A program made the position numbers and the translations under genes. Of a stretch of 64,000 bases of DNA, positions 44,354 to 53,260 are shown piece after piece. Source of the DNA: Paraburkholderia sp. ZP32-5 (GTDB taxonomy: Bacteria; Pseudomonadota; Gammaproteobacteria; Burkholderiales; Burkholderiaceae); assembly GCF_021390495.1 (NCBI RefSeq), contig NZ_JAJEJP010000002.1, forward strand, positions 1,674,001-1,738,000, given 5' to 3'. The notes below the pieces were generated by a model, which worked only from the letters and a program-made list of their open reading frames with translations, was not told the DNA's origin and searched no databases. Within the stretch, counting starts at the first letter, position 1. Every line of letters begins with the position of its first letter.

Positions 44354-45817
44354 TCAAGGCGCCTTCGCGATCACCTCGGCAACCGCTGCCGTCAACTTCT
44401 TGCCATACGGCACGTGCAAGAATTCATTCGGCCCGTGCGCGTTCGACTTCGGCCCGAGCACGCCGCACACCATGAACTGCGATTTCGGGAAGCCTGCCTT
44501 CAGCACGTTCATCAACGGGATCGTGCCGCCCAAGCCCATATAGGCGGCATCGGCGCCGAAATGCTGCTGCGATGCATCGCTGAGCGCGCTTGCCAGCCAC
44601 GGCGCGACTTCGGGCGCGTTCCAGCCGCTTGCCGCGCCTGCGTCCGGCTTGAAGGTCACCTTCGCGTTGTACGGCGGATCGAGTTCGAGCAGCGCCTTCA
44701 GTTCGGCGACAGCCTTCTCCGCTTCGATTGTCGGCGGCAGGCGCAGCGACAGCTTGAACGCGGTGCGCGGACGCAGCACGTTGCCGGCATCCGCCAGCGC
44801 GGGCAGACCGGCCGCGCCTGTGACCGACAGCGACGGACGCCATGTCGAATTGATCAGCGCCTCCCGCGGATCGGTCGTGGTGGGCAGTACCTGACGGCCG
44901 TCCTGGCCGCACGCCCATGGCATTTTCTTCCACACGTCGTCGCCGAGAATCTGTGCGGCGGCTTCTGCTTCGCGCAGGCGATCCGCCGGGATCGGGCAAT
45001 GGAAGCCCTTCGGCAGCAGCGTACCGTTCGCCGAATCTTCGAGACGGTCGAACAGCTGCCGCATGATGCGGAAGCTCGACGGCACGATGCCGCCGTAGAC
45101 ACCCGAGTGGATGCCTTCATCGAGCACCTGCACTTCGAGATCGCCGGCAACCAGGCCGCGCAGCGACGTGGTGAGCCACAACTGATCGTAATTGCCGGCG
45201 CCCGAATCGAGACACACGACCAGCCCGACGTTGCCGAGCCGCTCGCGCAGCGCATCGACGTACGGCAGCAGATCGTAGCTGCCCGACTCCTCGCAGGTTT
45301 CGATCAGACCGACGCAGCGCGGGCGCTCGACTCCTTGAGCATCGAGTGCGGCGAGCGCCGTCAGGCTTGCGTAGATCGCATAGCCGTCGTCCGCGCCGCC
45401 GCGGCCGTACAGCTTGCCGTTCTCGAACTTCGGCGTCCACGGGCCGAGATCGTTGCGCCAGCCGTCGAATTCGGGCTGCTTGTCGAGGTGGCCGTACAGC
45501 ACGATGGTTTCGTCGCTGCCCGAGCGCGTCGCGGCGGTTTCGAAAAAGATCACCGGGGTGCGGCCCGGCAGACGGATCACTTCGAGCTTCAGACCGCGCA
45601 CCGGCTGCTGCTCGGCCCATTGCGCGGCGTCGGTAATCACGCGCTCCAGATAGCCGTGCCGGGCCCAGTCCGGATCGAACGCCGGGCTTTTGGCCGGCAC
45701 CGCGATGTAGTCGGTCAGCGCGGGCACGATCTCGTCGTTCCACTTGCGCTCGACGAATTCGCGCAGCATGTCCGGGTTCAGGCGTTGGGCCTGCAGGGTC
45801 GTGTCGTCGGTGCTCAT
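44354..45817 (-). CDS. M20-family metallopeptidase (dipeptidase-like)
   Basis: 487-residue peptidase of the M20 family. Metal ligands are seen in LYGHLDKQPEFDGW (His), YGRGGADDGYA (bridging Asp) and CEESGSYDLLPY (Glu); the dimerisation domain lies between. The length and the TCEESGS motif resemble the carnosinase-like M20 group, which cleaves Xaa-His and other dipeptides. The ATG at 45817 (MSTDDTTLQAQRLNPDML) is preferred; an upstream ATG pair at 45859 would add 14 residues. It is monocistronic. Confidence 0.9.
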   Translation of the reverse strand: MSTDDTTLQAQRLNPDMLREFVERKWNDEIVPALTDYIAVPAKSPAFDPDWARHGYLERVITDAAQWAEQQPVRGLKLEVIRLPGRTPVIFFETAATRSGSDETIVLYGHLDKQPEFDGWRNDLGPWTPKFENGKLYGRGGADDGYAIYASLTALAALDAQGVERPRCVGLIETCEESGSYDLLPYVDALRERLGNVGLVVCLDSGAGNYDQLWLTTSLRGLVAGDLEVQVLDEGIHSGVYGGIVPSSFRIMRQLFDRLEDSANGTLLPKGFHCPIPADRLREAEAAAQILGDDVWKKMPWACGQDGRQVLPTTTDPREALINSTWRPSLSVTGAAGLPALADAGNVLRPRTAFKLSLRLPPTIEAEKAVAELKALLELDPPYNAKVTFKPDAGAASGWNAPEVAPWLASALSDASQQHFGADAAYMGLGGTIPLMNVLKAGFPKSQFMVCGVLGPKSNAHGPNEFLHVPYGKKLTAAVAEVIAKAP

Positions 45818-46022
45818 GATGGGGTCCGTGGCGGTTCCGTTCGGGGAAACGATCATCATAGTCCCGATGCGCGCCGGGCTGAACCCCCGGCCGCCTTCCC
45901 CCTGCCCTCACGATCCCAGTTGCCGGCAACTACGCCGAAGCTGCGCGAAGCTTTCATACGCGCGACAATCGCTGATCAATCGGCTAATACATAAACATGG
46001 CCGAGCATCATCGGGAGCAGTT

Positions 46023-46334
46023 ATGAGTAGCAATGTGGCCATTCAGGCCATCGCCGCGGTGTTGGCGCTGGCGCTGTATTTTCTGCCGGCGATTCTCGCG
46101 GACCGCCGCAAGCGCCGCGACGTGCTGACGCTTGCGCTTTTCAATGCCTGTCTCGGCTGGACCGTACTCGGCTGGCTACTCGCGCTGTATTGGTCGCTGC
46201 AGCCGAACCCGCCGGAAAACCTCGCGGGCGAAGTCATGCAAACGCGCAAAACACTCAGCCTGCGCGCGTTTTCGTCGGCACTGATGCAGCGCGTGCAGCG
46301 ACGCGCGGCGGAGCGTAATCGCCAGCAGCGATGA
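46023..46334 (+). CDS. Superinfection-immunity-like small membrane protein
   Basis: 103-residue protein with two hydrophobic segments (AIQAIAAVLALALYFLPAIL and TLALFNACLGWTVLGWLLAL) joined by a short basic loop ADRRKRRD, then a soluble, basic tail. This is the pattern of the Imm_superinfect family (T4 Imm-like), widespread in bacteria outside phages. Whether it blocks phage DNA entry is not known. The start follows CGGGAGCAGTT. No phage genes are nearby. Confidence 0.75.
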   Translation: MSSNVAIQAIAAVLALALYFLPAILADRRKRRDVLTLALFNACLGWTVLGWLLALYWSLQPNPPENLAGEVMQTRKTLSLRAFSSALMQRVQRRAAERNRQQR

Positions 46335-46582
46335 GCTGTTTCGAACGGGACGAGCTGCGGTTTGTTTGAACGGCTTGCACACGCCAACGTACGAGCGCCG
46401 ACGTGCAAGCGCTAGGCAAGCACAGGCAGGCAGAAAACCAAACTGATGAACGATGAGACGGAAAGCTGAGGTGGCGGTAATCAGGCCGGATTTGCGGTCT
46501 GATCAGCCGCCGGTCACGACGTGTGAATCAGAATGGAGTTCACACAGGTCATCGCTCGAACACCTGTCACGACAGAGCGCGC

Positions 46583-46852
46583 TCACGCCGCGCGTCCGAT
46601 GCGCTTCCACTGCACGGAGCCGGCCGGAATCGAGCGCGGTTCGGTGCGTACGTTCTGAGGCGCAAACATTTCCCGGCGCAGTTCGCCGTGATCGTCGAAC
46701 CACTCGCAGATCAGCCAGTCGCCGGGATTGAGCGCGACCGGACCTGCGTATGTGACGGTCATGCGCGGTCCACCTTCTTTCAATTTAACGACGTCGCCGA
46801 TGCTGAAAACGGCGGATGGTGTCTGGAATGCGTCAATGGTAGCGGTCAGCAT
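46583..46852 (-). CDS. DUF2158 (YodC-like) protein
   Basis: 89-residue protein with the DUF2158 pattern FSIGDVVKLKEGGPRMTVTY and DWLICEWFDDHGELRREMF. These are small beta-rich proteins of unknown function. It stands alone next to a 750-base AT-rich region upstream that probably holds its promoter. Confidence 0.82.
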   Translation of the reverse strand: MLTATIDAFQTPSAVFSIGDVVKLKEGGPRMTVTYAGPVALNPGDWLICEWFDDHGELRREMFAPQNVRTEPRSIPAGSVQWKRIGRAA

Positions 46853-47608
46853 ATTGGGTCCCCTATGTTGAGCGTTATTAAGTCATTGCGCCGGGCTTAT
46901 CGACATCGACCTCTGAATGAACACTCTAAAAGTGGACAGAGATTAACAATTGAATTTAAAACCAGCAAGCGCTTTTTATTTCTTCTCTTTTCAGCATGCG
47001 CGGAAAATCTTTTGAACGATCGTTAGTTCCCGGCAAATTGGGAAAATCCCCAAATACCTTGCCGCTCGTCAATCTGTTCGTTACCGCACATACGCAACAG
47101 TTACTGAACGGGGTCTCAAGCGCCGGTAGAAAATGCGGTGCGGATTCCTCAGATTAAAAACCGTGACGCGATGCCGCATCCGCGCTGTTTCACCTTGATA
47201 CAAATAAGACTTACCTGTGAACGGCCAAATCACCGGTGAATAAAGGAATTTTTATTCAGTCGTTGTTTCAAATCTGGTGATTTTTACGACTCGCCGACAC
47301 ATGAAAACGATTACTACACAGATATTTTTCAAAAGGCAGTTGTGTCGCTTTTTGTGCTCGCGTTAACCCGGCACAACGCTGATTACCGATAGCGAGATGA
47401 CTGACACATTCAGTCAATAACACAATCGACAACACATTAATGCCGAGGCTCGTCCAAACCAGTTTTTGCGGAATAAGCTCTTCCGTAAGACAGCAGGAAT
47501 GCGCTGTTGCAATACAGCAGGAATGGCAGCACAGACCGAGCGCGACTAGCGGATAGTGCAGCGCCGGCCAGCGCTCCCCTGCTGTGAAACCTATGCCCCA
47601 CCAAAGAA
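46853..47608. other. AT-rich gene-free region
   Basis: About 750 bases visibly richer in A and T than the rest of the window. No ORF longer than about 55 codons and no recognisable gene on either strand. It holds an inverted repeat TTGGG-AAAATC-CCCAA at 47038-47053 and a 12-base direct repeat at 47490-47525 (see findings). It could hold a small RNA, promoters for the DUF2158 gene, or remnant foreign DNA. Confidence 0.5.
47490..47525. repeat. Direct repeat ACAGCAGGAATG
   Basis: Two exact copies (47490-47501 and 47514-47525) with starts 24 bases apart in the gene-free region. Function unknown. Confidence 0.5.
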
Positions 47609-47640
47609 AAGCTGGCGGCGGTTCACATCGCCGCCAGCTT
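47609..47640 (-). terminator. Intrinsic terminator after the OsmC gene
   Basis: AAGCTGGCGGCG pairs perfectly with CGCCGCCAGCTT around an 8-base loop; on the minus strand it is followed by TTCTTTGG. It lies 42 bases after the stop of the OsmC gene. Confidence 0.75.
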
Positions 47641-47682
47641 CGTTGTCAGTTATGACGCGCGGCATATCCGCGGCTCGCGAAC

Positions 47683-48108
47683 TCAGGTTTCGAGCTTCGC
47701 ATCCATCGTGATCGTCGCGTTCAGCACCTTCGACACCGGGCAACCGGCCTTCGCATCGGCGGTGGCCTTGTCGAATGCCGCCTTGTTGCCACCAGGAATC
47801 TTCACGGCCACGTCGAGATGCACGGCGGTGATCGAAAAGCCACCGCCGTCCTTGTCGAGCGTGACGGTAGCCGTCGTGCCGATCCGCTCGGGCGTGATGC
47901 CCGCCTTGCCGAGTTCCGCCGATAGCGCCATCGAGAAACATCCCGCGTGCGCGGCCGCAATCAACTCTTCCGGATTCGTGCCGATGCCGTCCGCGAAGCG
48001 CGTCGAAAACGAATACTGCGTGTCCTTCAGGACGCCGCTGTCGGTGGAAATCGAGCCCTTGCCTTGTTGCAGGTCGCCTTGCCAGACTGCCGATGCCTTG
48101 CGCTTCAT
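47683..48108 (-). CDS. osmC: OsmC-family peroxiredoxin
   Basis: 141-residue protein of the OsmC subfamily, thiol peroxidases that reduce organic hydroperoxides with two reactive Cys. The peroxidatic Cys is in AAHAGCFSMALSAELG and the resolving Cys in DAKAGCPVSKVLNA. MKRKASAVWQGDLQQGKGSI is the normal OsmC start; the ATG at 48108 follows CAGGAGAGA. The open frame upstream is not typical of the family. It is monocistronic, with its own terminator. Confidence 0.92.
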   Translation of the reverse strand: MKRKASAVWQGDLQQGKGSISTDSGVLKDTQYSFSTRFADGIGTNPEELIAAAHAGCFSMALSAELGKAGITPERIGTTATVTLDKDGGGFSITAVHLDVAVKIPGGNKAAFDKATADAKAGCPVSKVLNATITMDAKLET

Positions 48109-48467
48109 CGCTCTCTCCTGTTGTGCCCGCCGTGCGCGCTTCGCGACCGAAGATGATGCCCGCCGCGGCGGTCCGCCCGGATGTGTCCGTGCACAGGCAT
48201 CGGCCGCGGATGCCGCGCGACCATGCAGGCGCGGGTGTGGACCGGTTTTCATCATAGGCGCTTCCTGGTGCCGGCGTCGTGACAGCGCCGCGAAACATAA
48301 GCGACCCGCCGACGCGCGAACCATCGCCGCACTATTTCAAAACGAGCAACGATCTTTCACCGGCAAGCCGCTTTTTTACCGACCGCGCAGCAAATAGACT
48401 TCGCTTCAACAGATCGGCACACGAGCTTCACCGCCGATCCAGCCCAAAATCGAAACTGGAGGTCATC
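48109..48467. other. Divergent region between osmC and the DUF4148 gene
   Basis: About 360 bases; no gene is supported. The ribosome site ACTGGAGG precedes the DUF4148 start. No operator was recognised. Confidence 0.4.
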
Positions 48468-48776
48468 ATGAAATCGCTTCTTTCGGCAGTCGTTATTGCA
48501 TCCGCTCTCATCGTTCCGGCGGTGTCGTTCGCCCAGCAGGCCAACGCTCCGGTCACGCGCGCTCAGGTGCGCGCCGAACTGGTGGCCGCGCAAAAAGCCG
48601 GGCTCCTGAATCAGAACGACATCAACTATCCGAAGGCTATGCCGCAAGATTCGACGACCGTGGTTGCTTCGGCGCAAGGTGCGCAAGATATCGGCGGCGT
48701 GAAGGCTAGCTCGTCGGACGCGGGTGCGCCGACTTCGGTGCAACAACGCCTGTTCTCGACGTATCGCGGTAACTAA
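48468..48776 (+). CDS. DUF4148 exported protein
   Basis: 102-residue periplasmic protein of the DUF4148 family, typical of Burkholderia and relatives. It has a signal peptide (MKSLLSAVVIASALIVPAVS, FAQ), then the conserved VTRAQVRAELVAAQKAGLLN, NDINYPKAMPQDS and a low-complexity end. The function is unknown; many paralogues occur per genome. The ribosome site ACTGGAGG is strong, and a bidirectional terminator follows. Confidence 0.9.
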   Translation: MKSLLSAVVIASALIVPAVSFAQQANAPVTRAQVRAELVAAQKAGLLNQNDINYPKAMPQDSTTVVASAQGAQDIGGVKASSSDAGAPTSVQQRLFSTYRGN

Positions 48777-48853
48777 GCGCGATAGCGATACGTCATGGCC
48801 GCGCCGCCCGCGGCCTGACAGCAGAACGCGGTTGATGTTACGGCAGGACGTAA

Positions 48854-48890
48854 AAGAGCCCCGGTTGCGAAGTGCACAACCGGGGCTCTT
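48854..48890. terminator. Bidirectional terminator
   Basis: AAGAGCCCCGGTTG pairs over 14 bases with CAACCGGGGCTCTT around a 9-base loop. It lies between the DUF4148 gene (+) and the convergent gene ending at 48951. Confidence 0.75.
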
Positions 48891-48950
48891 CATTTGCGCG
48901 GCGCGGTTTGCGTGGCATGCCGAAGCAGCACCGCGCACGATGCATCGACG

Positions 48951-49505
48951 TTATTCGGGAAACGGCAGACTCTGCTGCCCCAGCGCGCGCATGTCGAACA
49001 CGTTCAGCGTCATGGCGACCAGCGCGTAATAACCGAGCAGGCCCACCAGGTTGATGACGACCTGATGCCCGAAACGCTCGACCGCTCTCGCATACGTCGC
49101 CTCCGACACGCGCTTCGTGTCATACAGTTCGCTCGCGAAATCGTAGATCAGCGCGTCGTCGGCATCGGCGAAATCGGGGCGGCGCCCGACGCGTATCGTC
49201 TCGGCATCCGCTTCGCCGACGCCCGCCTGCAACGCGATCGGATAGTGGATATGCCACTCGGCCTGTGCCTGCCAGCGCACCGCTGTCACCAGAATCGCCA
49301 GCTCCGATAGCCGCAGCGGCAGGCCGGTGCTGTAGCGGCAAAACGCGCCGAGCCGCTGCGCGTGCTGGGCCAGTTCCGGGCTATGAATCCAGCCAAGAAA
49401 CGGTCCGTCCAGATTGCCGCGCGGGCCGGACAGGATGTCGTCGAGCACGATCTTCTGTTCGGGCGTCGCGGTGGAAAGGTCGAAATGAGGCAAACGCTCG
49501 GTCAT
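48951..49505 (-). CDS. Carboxymuconolactone decarboxylase-family protein
   Basis: 184-residue helical protein of the CMD/AhpD superfamily: PFLGWIHSPELAQHAQRLGA, LPLRLSELAILVTAVRWQAQ and AEWHIHYPIALQAGV. It lacks the C-x-x-C of AhpD, so a peroxidase role is doubtful; the E-x-x-x-H arrangement at AEWHIHYP is common in CMD proteins of unknown function. It lies about 60 bases downstream of the class III aminotransferase gene on the same strand, possibly co-transcribed. Confidence 0.85.
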   Translation of the reverse strand: MTERLPHFDLSTATPEQKIVLDDILSGPRGNLDGPFLGWIHSPELAQHAQRLGAFCRYSTGLPLRLSELAILVTAVRWQAQAEWHIHYPIALQAGVGEADAETIRVGRRPDFADADDALIYDFASELYDTKRVSEATYARAVERFGHQVVINLVGLLGYYALVAMTLNVFDMRALGQQSLPFPE

Positions 49506-49562
49506 CTTGGTTCTCGCGGATTTCTGGCGAACAGGGATTTTTGATAGCTTGAATGCAATTGC

Positions 49563-50903
49563 TCAGGCGGCAGCGGGTACGGCGGCAAGCGCGGCGCCGA
49601 TCGCATCGCTCAGACGGCTGACGATCTCGTCGATGTCGCGTGCCGTGCAGATGAACGGCGGCGCGAGCAGCACATGGTCGCCGCTCTTGCCGTCGACAGT
49701 CCCGCCCATCGGATACACCATCAGACCGCGCGCGAACGCTTCACGCTTGATCGCCGCGTTCAGTTTCAGCTTCGCGTCGAACGGTGCCTTGCTCGCGCGA
49801 TCCTTCACCAGTTCAACGCCGACGAACAGCCCCCGCCCGCGCACGTCGCCGATATGCGGATGCTGCGCGTAGTGCTCGCGCAGCCGGCCGCGCAACTGCT
49901 CGCCGCGCGCCTGCACGTTCGACAATAGCTGTTCTTCGGCGATCACGCGCTGCACTTCGAGCGCCGCCGCACAGGCGGTGGCATGACCGATATAGGTGTG
50001 GCCATGCTGAAAGAAGCCCGAGCCGTTGACGATCGTCTGATAGATGCGATCGCTGACCAGCGTCGCGCCGATCGCCTGGTAGCCGGCGCCGAGCCCCTTC
50101 GCGATCGTCAGCAGATCCGGCGCTACGCCATCTTCCTCGCACGCAAACAGATAGCCGGTGCGGCCCATGCCGGACATGATCTCGTCGAGAATCAGCAGCA
50201 CGCCGTAACGGTCGCACACCGCGCGGATCTTGCGGAAATACTCGCGCACCGGCGGCACCGCGCCGGCCGTTGCGCCGACCACCGTTTCCGCGACGAACGC
50301 CGCCACCGTGTCCGGCCCGAGTTCGAGGATCTTCTGTTCGAGTTCGTCGGCAAGACGCTGCGCGAACGCTTCTTCGGTTTCGTCCGCGCGTTGCTCGCGA
50401 TACGCGTAGCACGGGCTCACATGATGCGCTTCGATCAGAATCGGCAGAAACGGCTCGCGGCGCCACGCATTGCCGCCGATCGCGAGCGCGCCGAGCGTGT
50501 TGCCGTGATAGCTCTGACGCCGCGCGATGAAATGGCGGCGCTGCGTTTCGCCCTTCTCGACGAAATACTGCCGCGCGAGTTTCAGCGCTGCTTCGATCGC
50601 CTCGGAGCCACCCGACACGAAGTACACGTGCTCGAGTCCGGCCGGCGCGCTCGCGACCAGCCGGTCAGCCAGTTCCTCGGCCGGCGCGGTCGTGAAGAAC
50701 GACGTGTGCGCGTACGGCAGCTGCTGCGCCTGACGCCGGATCGCATCGATCACGCGCTGATTGCTGTGACCGAGACATGAGACGGCGGCGCCGCCCGATG
50801 CATCGATATATCGCTTGCCGGTGGAATCGATGATCTCGATGCCGTCACCCGCGACGGCGACCGGCAGCGTCAGCTTCGGAGAGCGATGAAAAATGGTGGA
50901 CAT
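49563..50903 (-). CDS. Class III PLP aminotransferase
   Basis: 446-residue omega-amino-acid:pyruvate-type aminotransferase. PLP motifs: FVSGGSEAIEAALKLARQYF, the Tyr/His of RRQSYHGNTLGALAIGGN, LILDEIMSGMGRTGYLFACE and the Schiff-base Lys in LLTIAKGLGAGYQAIGATLV. The ATG at 50903 (MSTIFHRSPKLTLPVAVAGD) follows ACGAGGAGT. It has a strong sigma-70 promoter at 50967-50996. The upstream region shares a motif with the RpiR gene at 55133-55987, so the two may be functionally linked. Confidence 0.9.
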   Translation of the reverse strand: MSTIFHRSPKLTLPVAVAGDGIEIIDSTGKRYIDASGGAAVSCLGHSNQRVIDAIRRQAQQLPYAHTSFFTTAPAEELADRLVASAPAGLEHVYFVSGGSEAIEAALKLARQYFVEKGETQRRHFIARRQSYHGNTLGALAIGGNAWRREPFLPILIEAHHVSPCYAYREQRADETEEAFAQRLADELEQKILELGPDTVAAFVAETVVGATAGAVPPVREYFRKIRAVCDRYGVLLILDEIMSGMGRTGYLFACEEDGVAPDLLTIAKGLGAGYQAIGATLVSDRIYQTIVNGSGFFQHGHTYIGHATACAAALEVQRVIAEEQLLSNVQARGEQLRGRLREHYAQHPHIGDVRGRGLFVGVELVKDRASKAPFDAKLKLNAAIKREAFARGLMVYPMGGTVDGKSGDHVLLAPPFICTARDIDEIVSRLSDAIGAALAAVPAAA

Positions 50904-51392
50904 GGTGTTCGACTCCTCGTGGTTACGGCGACTGCGCGGCCCGTCAATCTCAACAAACAGTACATATTTATAATTCAATGAAACGTTTGTTGTCAAACAG
51001 TGAAATACCGCATCGATGAAAATCGTGGTTGGCGCCCAACCGGTTTTACAATTTTTGCGTCCTCATTCGTCCGATGACAGACTAGCCTTGGCCGGTTCCC
51101 CAGATGCCGAATGCATGGCACACGCACCACCATCCAGGCGAAGATTCCTATCAATATCCTGACAATCACGAGCTTGAAGCCCACCTCCGATCCATCGAAG
51201 CCGTGTCGGGTTCGATGCGAGCACACCCGACAAAGAGCACAATCTCCCCCCGTGCATCCGGTGAGTGACAAGCTGCTCACCACAAACTGACACGCGTGTT
51301 GCGCAAACTCTGACCGGAAACCCCGGCGCCCACGATTGCATTGAGCGTCCCGAATTCCGAACCAACGTCCAAGCACGAAGGAATTTTTTGCG
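50904..51392. other. Divergent region between the aminotransferase and TelA-like genes
   Basis: About 490 bases. The aminotransferase side has a strong promoter and a candidate RpiR site. The TelA side holds no recognised operator; no small gene is convincing. Confidence 0.45.
50967..50996 (-). promoter_or_regulatory. Sigma-70 promoter of the class III aminotransferase gene
   Basis: Perfect -35 TTGACA (50991-50996) and TATAAA or TTATAA -10 (50967-50973), spaced 17-18 bases, about 65 bases before the ATG. A 17-base motif containing TTTGTTGTCA (50979-50995) overlaps the -35, so a regulator bound there would affect transcription. Confidence 0.65.
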
Positions 51393-52673
51393 ATGAGTGA
51401 TCCACAGCAGCCGACCTCCCAGCCGCTCGATCTGAGCGCGTTCGCGTCGCTGGCGGTACCGGAGACGACTGAAAATCCGCCGTCCGCATCCGGCTCGGAT
51501 ACCCCCGATCTGCCGGCCGGGACGGCAACACCGACCGAAATCGCGGCGCCCATGCCGGCTTTCGAACGGCTTGTCGATCTGAGTACGCTGCCGGCCGAGC
51601 TGCAAACCCGCGCGCACCAGCTTGCCGCGTCGATCCGTTTTGAGGACACGACCTCGACGCTGACCTTCATCGAACATACGCTGCAGCCGATCGCGCAGGT
51701 CTCGCGCCAACTGCTCGCCGATACCACGGTCGGCAATGCGGGCGAAGTCGGGCTGATCGCCGCCGCCGTGATCGACGGCATCAGGATCCTGCGTATCGAC
51801 GAACTCCAGGCCGAAGCGCACAAGACCGCGCCGAAAGCGGCCAGCCTGCTCGGCAAGGTGATGGGCCTCGGCAAGCTCGCGCATGACGCGGTCCAGTCCT
51901 TCACGGAGAACCGCAAGAAGTTTCTGACGCTGATGGACGCGGAAGAGGCCCGGGCTCGCAAGGCGAAGGCGGATCTGATGACCACCGTGCAGTTGCTCGA
52001 CGATCAGAGCCAGGCCGTGCGTCAGGGCGTCGGCAATCTGACGATCGCGATCGCCGCCGCGCAACTCGCGCTGGATCGCGGCGTGCAGGAAGCGGAGGAA
52101 CTGCGTCAGGTCGCATTGCGCTCGAATACTTCGGGCGATGCCGCGATCGCGATGGACCGCCGCAACACGCTGGCAAATTTCCGCGGCCAGACCGCCGATA
52201 TGCGCGAAGCAATGGTGTCCGCCGCGACGCTGATTCCGCTGATCGCGTCGAACCGCAAGGCGGCGGTGACGCGCATCTCGCAACTGAACAGCGGCATTCT
52301 GCTGACGCTGCCACGTCTGATGGCGGTGGCGTCGCAGGCGGCCGTCGAGGCAGACGTGCGACGCGGCGGGCAGGAAAAGGAAAAGCTGGACGAAGCGAAC
52401 CGCCGGATCACCGAGATCGCCGGCCGCGCCGCGCACGACGCCGCCATCTCCGCCGCGCGCAGCCTGCAAGGCGACGACCGTAACCTCGAGGCGCTGTCCG
52501 CGCTCGCCGAACAGACGATCTCGACCATGCAGGAAGTGCTCAAGATCGAGCAGGACGCGGTCGACGAAGACCGTCGGCGTGAGCAGGAGCTCGTGCGCGT
52601 GCGCGATCGCCTCGTGTCCGGGATGCGTGGCGTGCAGCAAACCGCGCTCGCCAGCCCGGTCCGCGGCGCCTGA
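51393..52673 (+). CDS. TelA/KlaA-family toxic-anion-resistance-like protein
   Basis: 426-residue, mostly alpha-helical cytoplasmic protein resembling TelA. A Pro/Thr-rich N-terminal tail of about 50 residues is followed by helical repeats: FIEHTLQPIAQVSRQLLADT, ELQAEAHKTAPKAASLLGKV, QLNSGILLTLPRLMAVASQA, with a coiled-coil-like C-terminus (ISTMQEVLKIEQDAVDEDRR). TelA proteins are linked to tellurite and stress resistance, membrane or phage responses; the mechanism is unknown. It is the first gene of a tight four-gene operon with YbjQ-like proteins. The ATG at 51393 has AAGGAAT before it. Confidence 0.78.
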   Translation: MSDPQQPTSQPLDLSAFASLAVPETTENPPSASGSDTPDLPAGTATPTEIAAPMPAFERLVDLSTLPAELQTRAHQLAASIRFEDTTSTLTFIEHTLQPIAQVSRQLLADTTVGNAGEVGLIAAAVIDGIRILRIDELQAEAHKTAPKAASLLGKVMGLGKLAHDAVQSFTENRKKFLTLMDAEEARARKAKADLMTTVQLLDDQSQAVRQGVGNLTIAIAAAQLALDRGVQEAEELRQVALRSNTSGDAAIAMDRRNTLANFRGQTADMREAMVSAATLIPLIASNRKAAVTRISQLNSGILLTLPRLMAVASQAAVEADVRRGGQEKEKLDEANRRITEIAGRAAHDAAISAARSLQGDDRNLEALSALAEQTISTMQEVLKIEQDAVDEDRRREQELVRVRDRLVSGMRGVQQTALASPVRGA

Positions 52674-52709
52674 TCCGCTCTGCCTCCCCCCTCTACAGGA
52701 GCATCGCGA

Positions 52710-53228
52710 ATGACCGCGCAGCCCCCGAAGTCCCTGGACGGCATCGAGATGGATCCGGCCAGACAACCGCTCAACCTGGGCGCCATTGCGCGCGGCGTGG
52801 CCGAGATAGCACCCGGCGTCGATACGGCCACATCCGCGCCGCCCGCTACGCCGGATCTGACCTCGTTCGACCTCGACGCAGCCTGGCTGCGCCGGGCCGA
52901 AGCAGACAGCGCGGGATTTCTGTCCCGCTTCTCGCGCATCGTCGGCGAAGCGCTGCCGCAGCACGCGACGCTCGATATCGCACGTCGCGGGATCTTCCGT
53001 AAAACCGAGGAAGTCGTCGGACTGATTGTCACGTTCGAGGACGAAATCTATCGCATGCGTCTTTCCGGCAGCCGGCAGATCGTCACCGAAATCGAGAAAC
53101 GCGTGCGCGGCATCACGCTGTCGACCCGACAGGTGCAAACGCACACGTGGATCTCCGGCCTGCTCGCCAACGTGCACGAGCGCACGGAAAAAGCTCGCGG
53201 CATCGCCGCGCTGCTGCGCTCGCTCTGA
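52710..53228 (+). CDS. Hypothetical protein in the TelA operon
   Basis: 172 residues; family not recognised. A disordered N-terminal 50 residues is followed by a compact domain, WLRRAEADSAGFLSRFSRIV, ARRGIFRKTEEVVGLIVTFE and HTWISGLLANVHERTEKARG. It starts 37 bases after the TelA-like gene with ACAGGAGCA before the ATG, and is followed by a YbjQ-like gene 33 bases on, so it is part of the operon and probably works with its neighbours. Confidence 0.7.
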   Translation: MTAQPPKSLDGIEMDPARQPLNLGAIARGVAEIAPGVDTATSAPPATPDLTSFDLDAAWLRRAEADSAGFLSRFSRIVGEALPQHATLDIARRGIFRKTEEVVGLIVTFEDEIYRMRLSGSRQIVTEIEKRVRGITLSTRQVQTHTWISGLLANVHERTEKARGIAALLRSL

Positions 53229-53260
53229 TCCATCGCCCCTACTTTCCACCGAGGCTATTG

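Noticed and set aside
46865..47026. A 53-codon basic ORF (MLSVIKSLRRAYRHR...) in the AT-rich region
   Set aside because: No ribosome site and no recognisable pattern; short ORFs are expected by chance here.
51063..53249. Open frame of about 730 codons on the minus strand
   Set aside because: It lies opposite the TelA-like and 172-residue genes and is rich in Arg and His with no domain pattern, a GC-driven shadow.
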